64,000 nt of DNA from Flavipsychrobacter sp. GTDB lineage: Bacteria; Bacteroidota; Bacteroidia; Chitinophagales; Chitinophagaceae. Position 1 is the first letter of the stretch. Each line of letters begins with the position of its first letter. This document shows positions 52,074-61,210 of the stretch, one piece after another. The notes beneath the pieces were generated by a model. That model worked only from the letters and a program-made list of their open reading frames with translations. It ran no database searches and had not been told where the DNA came from. The stretch is taken from the NCBI GenBank assembly GCA_041392855.1, contig JAWKLD010000001.1, positions 668,001 to 732,000 on the forward strand. Direction: 5' to 3'. Both the position numbers and the translations under genes were made by a program.

Positions 52074-54227
52074 TTAACTGTTAGTAGCAGATTTTACTTT
52101 CAATAAGTTTATAGCTGTGTCTTTAACGTCAACGCTTGATTCTGTGATAATCATTTTATACAGGTTGTAGGCAAATACGATGTGTGATAGCCACATAAGA
52201 CTGCCTCCGATAGCTCGCCATAGCCAGTATGGAGCCATTAGAATAACACTATCAATAAATGGCTTGCCTTCTATCCATAGCAGTCCTTTCAAAGTACTTC
52301 CGTACATGAGCGGCACGGTATAGAACAACAATCCTATCAATGCCAACCAGAAATGTGCACCTATTGTCATCTGTGGCGCTTCCCTGCCTGTCAAGCGAGG
52401 CACGATAGCATAAATACATGCCCATAAAAAAAAGCAGATTATGCCATACATCGTCAAATGGGAGTGCGCTACAGTAAAGTCAGTAAAGTGCCAAAGTAAG
52501 TTAGTAGATCTAAATGCTTCAGCTGTTCCCTGCATTGATCCTGTGAAATAGAAAACAATACCTACTAAGAAAAATGGCAAGGTGTAGCTATCTTTTATCT
52601 TATACCATACACCTTTAAATGTTAGTAAGAAATTCGTTGTACCTGCTACCACGGGTATTGCCATACCTGCACTTCCGACAATAGCAACAGTTTGTAACCA
52701 CCAGGGAATAGAACTAAACACAAAATGGTGTGTGCCGATTAATGTATAGAATAAAATTTGTGTCCAAAAAGCGAGAATACCTAAGCTATATGAATATATC
52801 GGCTTATTTAACTGTTGTGGTAAAAAATAGTAAACGATTCCCAGGGTAAAAAGCATGAACCACATTCCTACACCCTGGTGCATGTAATAACCTTGTACTA
52901 TAGTTTCACCAAGCCCATTTTGCCAAAATGGGAGATAGGCAACTATAGAAATAACGATTGTGAAAATTATTGATGCAATGATGTACCAGTTTGAGATGTA
53001 AATCTCTCTTGTAGTCCTTTTCGCTACAGTCTGAATAAAATTCACCAACGTAATAATGAGCGCAATTGCAAAAAGCAGCATAACAGGCCAGGTGTATTCT
53101 CGGTATTCACCACCTCCATTATTAATGCCTGACATTAAACAAATTGTCCCTAATATAACAGCAGCATTAATGAGAAAAAGTGAGTACCAACCAGTTTTCA
53201 TGTTAGCGAGCTTGGTATTGCTCACCTTGGGCACTATATAATAGGCAAGACCTATCATGCCCAACGATGCCCAACCCCAAAACACAGAGTTTGTGTGTAC
53301 AGGTCTTAGTCGACCAAAGCTGAGCCAGCTTACATGATCTATATCAGGCGCAGCAAATTTAATTCCTAAATATTCTCCAACGGTTGTACCAAACAGAAGC
53401 CAAAATGTTGCTGTGCCGATAAACCAAAGTATTAGCCGTTTCAATTCAGGGTCTATATCGTGCGGCTTTTGTGCTCGTTTTTTAACTGCTACAATTGGGA
53501 TTGTCTTTTCCTCAAGAATTTTAATCAATCCTCGATTATCTAACACTTGCTCATTTCCCGAAAGTTCCTTATTCGTGAGTTGGTAGTCTAAGGCTGATTT
53601 TCTTGATTGTAATTCTTCAATTTCATCATCACCTAAAGAATCTATATACTTCGCCAGTTCTTTTGCTTCTATCAGGTTACTCCTGTTCTTGTATTGCTTC
53701 AGAACGACAGTAAGTTTCATAATGAGAATAACAACTCCAACTGTTATAGGTATCATTAATAAGATTATAGTGATCAGCACTCCTGCCTCGTTAAAAAGAG
53801 AAGATTTTGAAATTGCGTCAGTACTTTGTGCCCAACTAGTAACTGGTATTTGGGAAAGTAGAACACTAAAAGCAATGAGTAACAAGTGTGAGTGTCCTTT
53901 ACGTCTTTGCAACAGCTTCTGAATTTGCTTACTCGTTAACAGTTTTAAATATGACTGGCTCTTCGATCTATCTATATGAGATTTCTGCCGGGTACTTTCT
54001 ACTTTAATTTGCTTTGCTTTCTGACTTAAAACCATTACCAGAAAGAACATTCCTAATACTAATAAAAAGAACAGTAGGAGCAACCCGTTAGAAGAACCTA
54101 ATGTGAATTCTGATGGAGTACCATCAATTTGTTGTGCCAAACCTATAACCGGGATAAACATTCCAAACAATATTGCCGGAATTATTTTCAAAACATGCTT
54201 TAGATAATACATAGAAGATATAAACAC
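52074..54227 (-). CDS. ccoN: cbb3-type (C-family) haem-copper oxidase catalytic subunit with N-terminal extension
   Basis: 717 residues; a CcoN core starts near 265. Haem ligands His311 (RPVHTN), His588 and His590 (AHSH); copper ligands His450 (YYMHQG) and His500-His501 (GTHH); the cross-linking Tyr is kept at 494, six before the His pair, so it is an oxygen reductase by motif. The usual Glu of the cbb3 STFEG segment is Gln566 (GSMQGTAE), with a new Glu at 570. The first ~260 residues add about three membrane helices not seen in standard CcoN. Motifs for Rrf2 may lie just upstream. Confidence 0.88.
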   Translation of the reverse strand: MFISSMYYLKHVLKIIPAILFGMFIPVIGLAQQIDGTPSEFTLGSSNGLLLLFFLLVLGMFFLVMVLSQKAKQIKVESTRQKSHIDRSKSQSYLKLLTSKQIQKLLQRRKGHSHLLLIAFSVLLSQIPVTSWAQSTDAISKSSLFNEAGVLITIILLMIPITVGVVILIMKLTVVLKQYKNRSNLIEAKELAKYIDSLGDDEIEELQSRKSALDYQLTNKELSGNEQVLDNRGLIKILEEKTIPIVAVKKRAQKPHDIDPELKRLILWFIGTATFWLLFGTTVGEYLGIKFAAPDIDHVSWLSFGRLRPVHTNSVFWGWASLGMIGLAYYIVPKVSNTKLANMKTGWYSLFLINAAVILGTICLMSGINNGGGEYREYTWPVMLLFAIALIITLVNFIQTVAKRTTREIYISNWYIIASIIFTIVISIVAYLPFWQNGLGETIVQGYYMHQGVGMWFMLFTLGIVYYFLPQQLNKPIYSYSLGILAFWTQILFYTLIGTHHFVFSSIPWWLQTVAIVGSAGMAIPVVAGTTNFLLTFKGVWYKIKDSYTLPFFLVGIVFYFTGSMQGTAEAFRSTNLLWHFTDFTVAHSHLTMYGIICFFLWACIYAIVPRLTGREAPQMTIGAHFWLALIGLLFYTVPLMYGSTLKGLLWIEGKPFIDSVILMAPYWLWRAIGGSLMWLSHIVFAYNLYKMIITESSVDVKDTAINLLKVKSATNS

Positions 54228-54228
54228 C

Positions 54229-54264
54229 TTTTTATCTTTTATTTGAACAAATTTTTTATCTTTT
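54229..54264 (-). promoter_or_regulatory. Paired putative Rrf2 operator upstream of the oxidase operon
   Basis: TTTTTATCTTTT occurs at 54229-54240 and again at 54253-54264, 24 bases apart, just upstream of the oxidase start. The same 12-mer in the opposite orientation (AAAAGATAAAAA) is at 54729-54740, upstream of the Rrf2 gene. Recurrence at both promoters suggests a shared operator. Confidence 0.5.
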
Positions 54265-54687
54265 TAAAAACAGCGTATTACGTTCTAGCTTTTCAGCAAA
54301 CTCTCCAATCTTTGCATTTTTCAGCATATCATGTGTTTTTTGTCTGATTTCCTGATATTGATTATGGATAGGGCATGGTTTATTTGCGTTACACTGCTTT
54401 AGTCCTAATCCACAAGCTGTAAAAACTTTATCGCCATCTATTTCTTTCACAATGTCTGCAAGAGAAATGTCCAAACATTCAACATCAAGATAGAATCCTC
54501 CATTCGGACCTTTCATAGACTGAACAAGTCCCTTCTTACTTAAATCCTGAAGAATTTTTGCGATAAAATGCTCTGGAGAGTCAATGCCTTTAGCAATCTC
54601 CTTAATACCTATTCTAACACCATCCTTAGATTTCTGTGCTATATAAATAACAGCTTTAATAGCATATTCACATGTCTTAGAGAACAT
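54256..54687 (-). CDS. Rrf2-family regulator with three Cys (NsrR-like)
   Basis: 143 residues. N-terminal winged helix (TCEYAIKAVIYIAQKSKDGVRIGIKEIAKGIDSPEHFIAKILQDLSKKGLVQSMKGPNGGFYL) and the cluster-binding pattern CGLGLKQCNANKPC. Rrf2 proteins of this kind bind a Fe-S cluster and respond to NO or iron. It lies upstream of, and on the same strand as, the NO/low-oxygen operon and probably represses it. Confidence 0.92.
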   Translation of the reverse strand: MFSKTCEYAIKAVIYIAQKSKDGVRIGIKEIAKGIDSPEHFIAKILQDLSKKGLVQSMKGPNGGFYLDVECLDISLADIVKEIDGDKVFTACGLGLKQCNANKPCPIHNQYQEIRQKTHDMLKNAKIGEFAEKLERNTLFLKR

Positions 54688-54728
54688 AAAATCCCATTTG
54701 CAATGCGAAGATATGACATTTGAACATT

Positions 54729-54740
54729 AAAAGATAAAAA
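54729..54740 (+). promoter_or_regulatory. Putative Rrf2 operator upstream of the Rrf2 gene
   Basis: AAAAGATAAAAA, the reverse complement of the two boxes at 54229-54264. It lies in the 103-base gap between the divergent Rrf2 and cyclo-ligase genes and may give autoregulation. Confidence 0.45.
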
Positions 54741-54790
54741 ACTCTTTTATTATTTTTTAGACGATTATCTTTATCTCAAAAAACAGAAAA

Positions 54791-55324
54791 ATGAATAAAT
54801 CAGCTATAAGAAAAGAAATGTCAGACAAAAGAAGCCAGTTAGCGAAAGAGGAGAAAGTCCTACTAGATCAAAAAATATGTGAGGCGATTGAGCAAGTAAT
54901 TGATGATAAAAATTACCAGGTAATTCATAGCTACATTCCAATGGGTGATGAAGTGGATGTAAGGGGGCTTCTAAATAATTTACTTGCCGATGGTAAAACA
55001 GTTGTATGCCCAAAATCGTTGCCTAAAAAAGAAATGCAAAATCTGGTACTTGCTTCTTTAGATCAACTTGAAGATGGGCGATTTGGAACAAAGCATCCAG
55101 CTAGTGGTATTGAATATAACGGTGAGATTGAATTATATATAGTTCCGGGCCTAGCATTTGATAAGAGAGGTTACAGAATTGGCTATGGTTCAGGTTATTA
55201 TGATAAGTTTTTTTCATCATGCCCAAAGGGATACAAGGTGGGAGTTTGCTATAATATGCAATTGATTGATAAAGTGCCTGAAGAGCCACATGATATTTCT
55301 TTAGATGAAATTATTAGTTTTTAA
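54791..55324 (+). CDS. 5-formyltetrahydrofolate cyclo-ligase
   Basis: 177 residues. N-terminal KSAIRKEMSDKRSQL, ATP-site strand YQVIHSYIPMGDEVDV, and the family signature YIVPGLAFDKRGYRIGYGSGYYDKFF. Converts 5-formyl-THF to methenyl-THF using ATP. Divergent from the Rrf2 gene. Terminator follows at 55425. Confidence 0.93.
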   Translation: MNKSAIRKEMSDKRSQLAKEEKVLLDQKICEAIEQVIDDKNYQVIHSYIPMGDEVDVRGLLNNLLADGKTVVCPKSLPKKEMQNLVLASLDQLEDGRFGTKHPASGIEYNGEIELYIVPGLAFDKRGYRIGYGSGYYDKFFSSCPKGYKVGVCYNMQLIDKVPEEPHDISLDEIISF

Positions 55325-55424
55325 TGTAAATACATTACATCTGTATGAGCAATAGAAATGTTAAGACTAAAGTTAGTTAAGATGGAATCGTGTTTTTGAA
55401 GTCTTAAAGAATAAGGCTATAAAT

Positions 55425-55462
55425 AAAAGGAACCGAAGTAATATTACTATGGTTCCTTTTTA
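55425..55462. terminator. Bidirectional intrinsic terminator
   Basis: AAAAGGAACC (55425-55434) pairs with GGTTCCTTTT (55451-55460). Lies between the convergent cyclo-ligase and barrel genes. Confidence 0.85.
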
Positions 55463-55493
55463 AGTTGTATACCAATAATCAATAAGCTTTCTA

Positions 55494-56087
55494 TTAAAAG
55501 TTTGCACATATTCCTAACCTAAAAAATGAAATATCATATCCAAGTTCTGAGAATGCACCAAAATTTTTGCTGAAATTATATTTAGCACCTACGAACAATC
55601 CGGCAACAGGATACACGCCATTATCAGAATCGTTATAAAACGGGTCATTATATCTATATATTCTCATCCCGAATGTCACACCTCCATAGGGGTCAAATTT
55701 ATTATTCTTGTTCTTTAACAAAGTCAAGTGATACGTCCCTCTTGCGCCGATTATGAAGTTGTTTGATCTGGCTTTAAAACCGTTTGCATAATTATCTATT
55801 GCTGTTTTTATTGCAATAATCCCCCCGACACCTATTGTGCCAGGACCAACATTTTCGACTATGCCCTGATCGTATATAAGACCCAAGAGAGGATATTGAG
55901 TATATCCAGAATAATAAAAGAAATCATAATTAGTCCCAACACCTATTGTCACCCCGATTGTTTTACTGCCCTTTTCAAATGCTGCACTAGCATCATTGTT
56001 GCTTTTTTGCGCAAAGAGAAGTTGACTAGGTAAGACAAATACAGAAAGGGATAAGAGGATTACTCTCACTGAGTTTCTAAGTTTCAT
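55494..56087 (-). CDS. Small outer-membrane beta-barrel protein
   Basis: 197 residues with signal peptide (ending FAQ near 27). Repeated amphipathic strands with Gly/aromatic turns (GVTIGVGTNYDFFYYSG, FIIGARGTYHLTLL, VAGLFVGAKYNFSKNFGAFSELGYDISFFRLGICANF). No Phe-specific ligand domain. Nineteen bases downstream of the beta-propeller gene, likely co-transcribed. Confidence 0.8.
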   Translation of the reverse strand: MKLRNSVRVILLSLSVFVLPSQLLFAQKSNNDASAAFEKGSKTIGVTIGVGTNYDFFYYSGYTQYPLLGLIYDQGIVENVGPGTIGVGGIIAIKTAIDNYANGFKARSNNFIIGARGTYHLTLLKNKNNKFDPYGGVTFGMRIYRYNDPFYNDSDNGVYPVAGLFVGAKYNFSKNFGAFSELGYDISFFRLGICANF

Positions 56088-56105
56088 ACAATGAAAATTT
56101 ATTTT

Positions 56106-57590
56106 TTATTTTGATTTGATGATTTTTTCTGTATGCAATAACTGCCCCTCAAGATTATAACAGTTTAGGAAATACATATTGGCAGGCAAATTAGAAACAT
56201 CCAATGACTTGTTCGTTGTCTTCTTTATTACAACTTTACCATCCAAAGCTATCAGTTCAGTATAAATAGGCTGATCGGAATCTATGTGCATTGTATTATT
56301 TACTGGGTTTGGATATACTCGTGCCGACATCCTCGACAAACGATTTACTGATGTTGTCGGAGGGATTGTTTTTGAGAAAACCCATACTGCTCCATTAAAA
56401 TTATTATCACCAAAGCCACCTGTTACGAACGTATTACCATCAGCTGATATTGAGACGGAGCCTCCTTGCTGAGAATTACCTGAATTGCCTGTACCTACAT
56501 ATTTATTCCCCTCTTGATTCCAATTACTACCATCATATTTAAATATCCAAGTTGAACCAATACCAATATCTCCACTGTTAGGCGTAAAAATACTTGCAGC
56601 CCCACCCATAACAACAGTTTTGCCATCATTTGAGATGTCAACGGAGCCACCTTGTTGTGCTTTACCAACTGGTAAGGTCCCTTGCAAGATTGACGAATAA
56701 GGTGTCCACGTTGAACCTGTCCTTGTAACAACAAATGCACCTCCAGTTTTGCTGTCGGCAGCAGCAGCACCAATCACTGCTACGTTTCCATTTGCTGATA
56801 ATGCTACCGATGTTCCGATAGGCTGTAAGGTGCTGCCTGTCGCTTTACCACCTTGCTGAGTCCAGCTATTCCCGTTTCGGGCATAAAACCAAGCAGCACC
56901 TTTGGCTCCACCATCAAAACGTCCTCCAACTAATGCTGTTGAACCGTCACTAGACATGGCAACGCAATATCCTTGTTCAGAAGGGTATGAACTACTACTT
57001 ACAGCATCAGATCCTTGTAACATGGCTTGCTGTGTCCATGTCGTGCCTGATCTTGTAAACACCCAAGCAGCGCCAACATGCGTATTATTTTGTGGACCAC
57101 CTACAATAACAGTATTCCCGTCTGCTGAAATAGCTACAGAGAACCCTTGCCAAGCATTACCAGTTGCTCCTGTACCAACGAGTTTTGTTTGCTCTGTCCA
57201 TGTTGTACCATTCTTTACAAATATCCATGCAGCCCCTGCTCCATTATTATCATTTGGGCCACCAATTATTGCAGTATTTCCATCGCCTGATACAGCTACT
57301 GAATTTCCTTGATTTGCGCCTCCGATAGCACCACTACCAACCAAAGTTTGCCCTTGAGTCCATATGCTGCCATTACGATTCATAATGACAGCCTGACCTG
57401 TAGCTCCGTTTGTGCCTCCCCATGCTCCTACAATAGCAATGGAAGCATCATCAGATAGAGAAACAGAACCTCCAAATGAAGCTGAGGCTGGTAAACCTGT
57501 TGCGGTCAGTTTTGGATGTTGCTGGTTGTATTGAGCAAACGCTATAGTAGATATTCCAATACTGATTAAAAGTGTAAATAATCTTTTCAT
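56106..57590 (-). CDS. Secreted FG-GAP-like beta-propeller protein with type IX sorting domain
   Basis: 494 residues. Signal peptide ends at IAFA. About seven repeats of ~55 residues share the pattern GxSVAxSxDGNTAxIGG...GAAWVFxRxGxxWTQQ. The C-terminal sorting domain is RVYPNPVNNTMHID ... SLDVSNLPANMYFLN. Exported to the surface; ligand unknown. Confidence 0.88.
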   Translation of the reverse strand: MKRLFTLLISIGISTIAFAQYNQQHPKLTATGLPASASFGGSVSLSDDASIAIVGAWGGTNGATGQAVIMNRNGSIWTQGQTLVGSGAIGGANQGNSVAVSGDGNTAIIGGPNDNNGAGAAWIFVKNGTTWTEQTKLVGTGATGNAWQGFSVAISADGNTVIVGGPQNNTHVGAAWVFTRSGTTWTQQAMLQGSDAVSSSSYPSEQGYCVAMSSDGSTALVGGRFDGGAKGAAWFYARNGNSWTQQGGKATGSTLQPIGTSVALSANGNVAVIGAAAADSKTGGAFVVTRTGSTWTPYSSILQGTLPVGKAQQGGSVDISNDGKTVVMGGAASIFTPNSGDIGIGSTWIFKYDGSNWNQEGNKYVGTGNSGNSQQGGSVSISADGNTFVTGGFGDNNFNGAVWVFSKTIPPTTSVNRLSRMSARVYPNPVNNTMHIDSDQPIYTELIALDGKVVIKKTTNKSLDVSNLPANMYFLNCYNLEGQLLHTEKIIKSK

Positions 57591-57705
57591 GTTCTATTTT
57601 TTAATGTTTCACAAAATAATAAAATTACTGATAAATAATACTTTAGAGTATGAACTTTAGAATGGTACTTTTAGAGTATTATCTAAGCTACTTTTCAATT
57701 TTTTC

Positions 57706-57951
57706 ATGAAAAGTAAACTGCGATACGAAGACAAAGAGCAGGTTTTAAAAGCCATCGGCAATAAGATGAAAACCTTGCGAAAGCAGAAGGGATACAAAAA
57801 TTACGAGACTTTTGCATATGAGAATGAGATTCCCCGTGCTCAGTATGGTCGATATGAAAGAGGCTCTGACCTAAAACTGACGAACTTCCTGAAGGTCTTG
57901 GATGCGTTAGATATATCTTTGCATGAATTCTTTGACAAAGATTTTGATTGA
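57706..57951 (+). CDS. Xre-family helix-turn-helix regulator
   Basis: 81 residues with a helix-turn-helix (IGNKMKTLRKQKGYKNYETFAYENEIPRAQYGRYERGSDLKLTNFLKVLDAL). Divergent from the propeller gene; it may regulate that gene. No partner gene downstream in the same direction. Confidence 0.85.
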   Translation: MKSKLRYEDKEQVLKAIGNKMKTLRKQKGYKNYETFAYENEIPRAQYGRYERGSDLKLTNFLKVLDALDISLHEFFDKDFD

Positions 57952-58111
57952 GACCTTTTTGTTCTGAATTGCCAATATTTCCTCCCATACTTATGATGTT
58001 CATGCACGGGAAATTAGTATGATTGAACAGTTTATAGACCCAACATTTGGAATTATAAGCTATTTGCTTGGAATAAGCATCAAATTACTTGGAATAGAAT
58101 ATTTATGCTAG

Positions 58112-58900
58112 CTATAATTTACCCATCAATCTTTGAAAGTCAGAGCGGTATCCGTCAGAAACAGGTAATTCTCGACTATATCCTATAGGTGTTTTAGCAA
58201 ACTCTCTAAGCTTTACGGATTTAGTAGAATAATTTGCTACGTGTTTATGGTTAACAAGATAAGAACGATGTATCTTGATAATGCCGTATGCAGCAAGAAT
58301 TTCAGCTACTTTTCCTATTCCCTTTGACAATGTAACCTTTTTTAGAACGTTAGGTTTATCGTAGTCCCTAATAAAAAAATGAGTAGTCATATCAACTCCA
58401 TGACAGCAAATAATGTCTTTTACTTTGACAACAATATTATCGTTACCGGCATAAAAGGAGACGATATGCTCATCTATATCTTGCACTTCAAGATTTCGCA
58501 GTAAAGTTTGCAACTGCTCTGCTCTAATAGCACCAAATTTCTTTCGATTAAATTTTTCTATTGCATCCGAAAGCTCATCTTCCATATAGGGTTTCATGAT
58601 ATAATCGAGACCACAAGCTCTTATCTGTTGGATATTCTGATCAACAAAAGCAGTTGTGAATATTACATCAAACGGTATGATTTTAAACATATTCAAAAGG
58701 TCAAAACCACCTTGCTCATTTCCATTTAAGTATATATCAAGGAAAACTAAATCAGGCTGGTGTTTTTTTATTGCTGTACAAGCACTATCTATATCTGCAC
58801 ACACAGCTTTAACCTGTAGTGTAACATCTGCTTTTTTTAAAAGTTGCTGTAGGTTTTTACTAAACAGAGGTTCATCCTCAACAATCACACATTTAATCAT
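58112..58900 (-). CDS. LytTR response regulator
   Basis: 262 residues. Receiver domain with acidic pocket VEDE and phosphoacceptor Asp in VFLDIYL, Lys in MKPYMEDE; C-terminal LytTR DNA-binding domain (ICCHGVDMTTHFFI, IIKIHRSYLVNHKHVANYS). Ten bases after the sensor kinase gene, on the same strand. Its targets are not apparent. Confidence 0.92.
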   Translation of the reverse strand: MIKCVIVEDEPLFSKNLQQLLKKADVTLQVKAVCADIDSACTAIKKHQPDLVFLDIYLNGNEQGGFDLLNMFKIIPFDVIFTTAFVDQNIQQIRACGLDYIMKPYMEDELSDAIEKFNRKKFGAIRAEQLQTLLRNLEVQDIDEHIVSFYAGNDNIVVKVKDIICCHGVDMTTHFFIRDYDKPNVLKKVTLSKGIGKVAEILAAYGIIKIHRSYLVNHKHVANYSTKSVKLREFAKTPIGYSRELPVSDGYRSDFQRLMGKL

Positions 58901-58909
58901 AATCAGTTC

Positions 58910-61117
58910 TTAAATTTCGATAATAGGAAATGAAAATATTACTCTTGTACCTGTTTCACCGCTAATTTCTGTTGATTTATCCATAATTTGAAAATAGGCT
59001 TTTTTATTGTTGTGGTTCCAAATGGAGACCAATCTTTCAGCTAATGAAGTGCCGTATGATTTTCTTATAATATGCTTACCTTGCTTCTTTGCATTAACAC
59101 CAACACCTGTATCTTCAACGACACACTTGATCTTATCCTTATCTTTGGAAATATCTATAGTGACTGTTCCTTCTTTTTTTTCTGACAAGCCATGTCTTAA
59201 AGCATTCTCTACAACAATTTGCAGTACCATAGGAGGCATTACAACAATTTCAGGGTTTATCTCCTCACTTATATGCACTTGACAGGATATTTTATTTTCT
59301 GGAAATGACAGGCTTGCCAGTTGAAAGTAGTCATCAACAAAATTAAGTTCCTCTTTTAAAGTTGTCTGAGTTACAGTTGAGTTTCTGAGTACATTTCTAA
59401 TCAAGCGGCTAAATTTATTCAGGTAGTCCTGTGCAGATTGTTTGTCACGATTTTCAATGAATTCATTAATAGCTAATAATGTAACACTGATAAAATGGGA
59501 ATCTAACTGCGCTTTGATTGCAGATTGTTTGACATCTGCAAGTTCCAAGTTGTATTTGTCTTTTTGCCGCTTTCGTATGAAATAGAAAACAAGTATTGTA
59601 ATAACCAGTAGTGAACAGGATACAGCTAGGATTACCCTTATTCGAGCCTTGTTCGCAGCTTTTGTCAGAGCATTTTTTTTATCATTCTCAGATTTTATTA
59701 GTTCTTCTTTTATCTCAAACTCGTACTCCATTTGAGCCTGAACTGTTTTCCTTGCAACATCTGCACTATAAAGACTATCCTTTGCAACAACATATTGTTT
59801 ATAATATTTTAATGCGCCCACAAAATCTCCCAGGGTACTGTCCAATAGATATAGTCCAAGGTAGCTATCTTTAATACTCTCCAGGTGTCCGGTTTCATTA
59901 GATAATTCTAGTCCTTTTTTAAGGTAGACAGACGCTTTTTGAGTATTTTTCTGGTTTAGGTATATACGTCCGGCATTATAATAAGAATATGCTAGTCCAA
60001 ATTTGTCGTCTAATTTTTTATGTTGTTCAATAGCAACTGCATAGTATTTAAGTGCATTATCATAGTCTTTTTGTTCAAGATATGTGGAACCTATGTTATG
60101 GTAGGAGTCTGCAATGCCTTTGGCATCTCCTATTTTCTGTCTGATCTTTAAAGCTGTTAAATGGCTCTCTAGCTCAAGATCATACTTGCCCAATTTTTGA
60201 TACGCAATGCCTACGTTATCATAACAATCAGCTTCAGAACGCTTATCATTTAATTGTATAGCTATCGCTAATGCCTTTTGATAGTTGTCCAGTCCTTCTT
60301 GAAACCGTTCCTGATCAATCAGTATGTTTCCTATATTATTATAAGAACTGGCTACGCCTCTTTTGTCATCAATTTTTTTCCTGATCTTTAAGGCTGACAG
60401 GTGCATGTTTAAAGCCTCTGCAAGTTTGCCCTGCTTCAAATATACAATGCCAATATTATTATAAGCTGCTGCAATTCCCCAATCATACTTTTGTTCTTTT
60501 TGTATTTCTAAAGCTCTAAGCTGGTATTTTAATGCCTTTGGATAATTGCTTTGTACCTGACCTAAGGCCCCAAGATTACCGTAACAGAATGCGATACCTG
60601 GCTTATCATCAACTTCTGTTCTGTACTCTAGTGATTTTAAGAAATTTTGTTCAACACTGTCATACTGTCCCTGATAGAAGTAAGTGACCCCTATATTATT
60701 ATAACTGTCGCCAAGCCCTTTCTTTATCCGTTTTTGCTCTTTTGAACCTGCGCGCACTAATTTTAGTTTGTAAAGGTCTATCGCATCATGACCATTACTT
60801 AGTGCTTCATCATACATACCTGCATTAGCATAAATCATGCTTTGATTTAAAAGAGCATCAGCTTGTCCAAGATCGTATGAAGCCTGTATTGCATATGTAT
60901 AAGCTAATTCAGCATAAGTAATGGCTGTGTCGAGCTCTTTATCCTTTAGTATAAAAGCAATACGGTTAGCAACATCAGCTTTTTTCTCTGTTATACTGGA
61001 TTTATTTAACTCTGTTTTTAGAGAATCTATATCTGAAGTGCTTTGCGCCAGTGAAGGAAAACTGTAGATCCCTAAAGTGGTAAGTAATGTGATTGTAACT
61101 CTTAATGTAACGCGCAT
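58910..61117 (-). CDS. TPR sensor histidine kinase (LytS family)
   Basis: 735 residues. Signal peptide ~1-24, about ten tetratricopeptide repeats (e.g. ADCYDNVGIAYQKLGKYDLELESHLTALKIRQ), a single membrane helix at ~500 and a cytoplasmic kinase. The phosphoacceptor His is in QLDSHFISVTL; the ATP lid has NALRHGLS and DTGVGV. It senses an unknown envelope signal and phosphorylates the LytTR regulator downstream. Confidence 0.92.
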   Translation of the reverse strand: MRVTLRVTITLLTTLGIYSFPSLAQSTSDIDSLKTELNKSSITEKKADVANRIAFILKDKELDTAITYAELAYTYAIQASYDLGQADALLNQSMIYANAGMYDEALSNGHDAIDLYKLKLVRAGSKEQKRIKKGLGDSYNNIGVTYFYQGQYDSVEQNFLKSLEYRTEVDDKPGIAFCYGNLGALGQVQSNYPKALKYQLRALEIQKEQKYDWGIAAAYNNIGIVYLKQGKLAEALNMHLSALKIRKKIDDKRGVASSYNNIGNILIDQERFQEGLDNYQKALAIAIQLNDKRSEADCYDNVGIAYQKLGKYDLELESHLTALKIRQKIGDAKGIADSYHNIGSTYLEQKDYDNALKYYAVAIEQHKKLDDKFGLAYSYYNAGRIYLNQKNTQKASVYLKKGLELSNETGHLESIKDSYLGLYLLDSTLGDFVGALKYYKQYVVAKDSLYSADVARKTVQAQMEYEFEIKEELIKSENDKKNALTKAANKARIRVILAVSCSLLVITILVFYFIRKRQKDKYNLELADVKQSAIKAQLDSHFISVTLLAINEFIENRDKQSAQDYLNKFSRLIRNVLRNSTVTQTTLKEELNFVDDYFQLASLSFPENKISCQVHISEEINPEIVVMPPMVLQIVVENALRHGLSEKKEGTVTIDISKDKDKIKCVVEDTGVGVNAKKQGKHIIRKSYGTSLAERLVSIWNHNNKKAYFQIMDKSTEISGETGTRVIFSFPIIEI

Positions 61118-61210
61118 AACCTGATGAAGATAAATCAGGTCTAAAATACAAAGTCAAACGATATACTAGAAATCGGATTATTTGATAATAAAGGGTAGCA
61201 ACTAACTTCG

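Noticed and set aside
52074..54227. Nitric oxide reductase instead of an oxidase
   Set aside because: The cross-linking Tyr six residues before the His pair is kept, which favours an oxygen reductase; NO activity is only a possibility.
54229..54264. Calling the AT-rich boxes a proven Rrf2 site
   Set aside because: Only three occurrences of a low-complexity 12-mer; kept as a low-confidence regulatory candidate.
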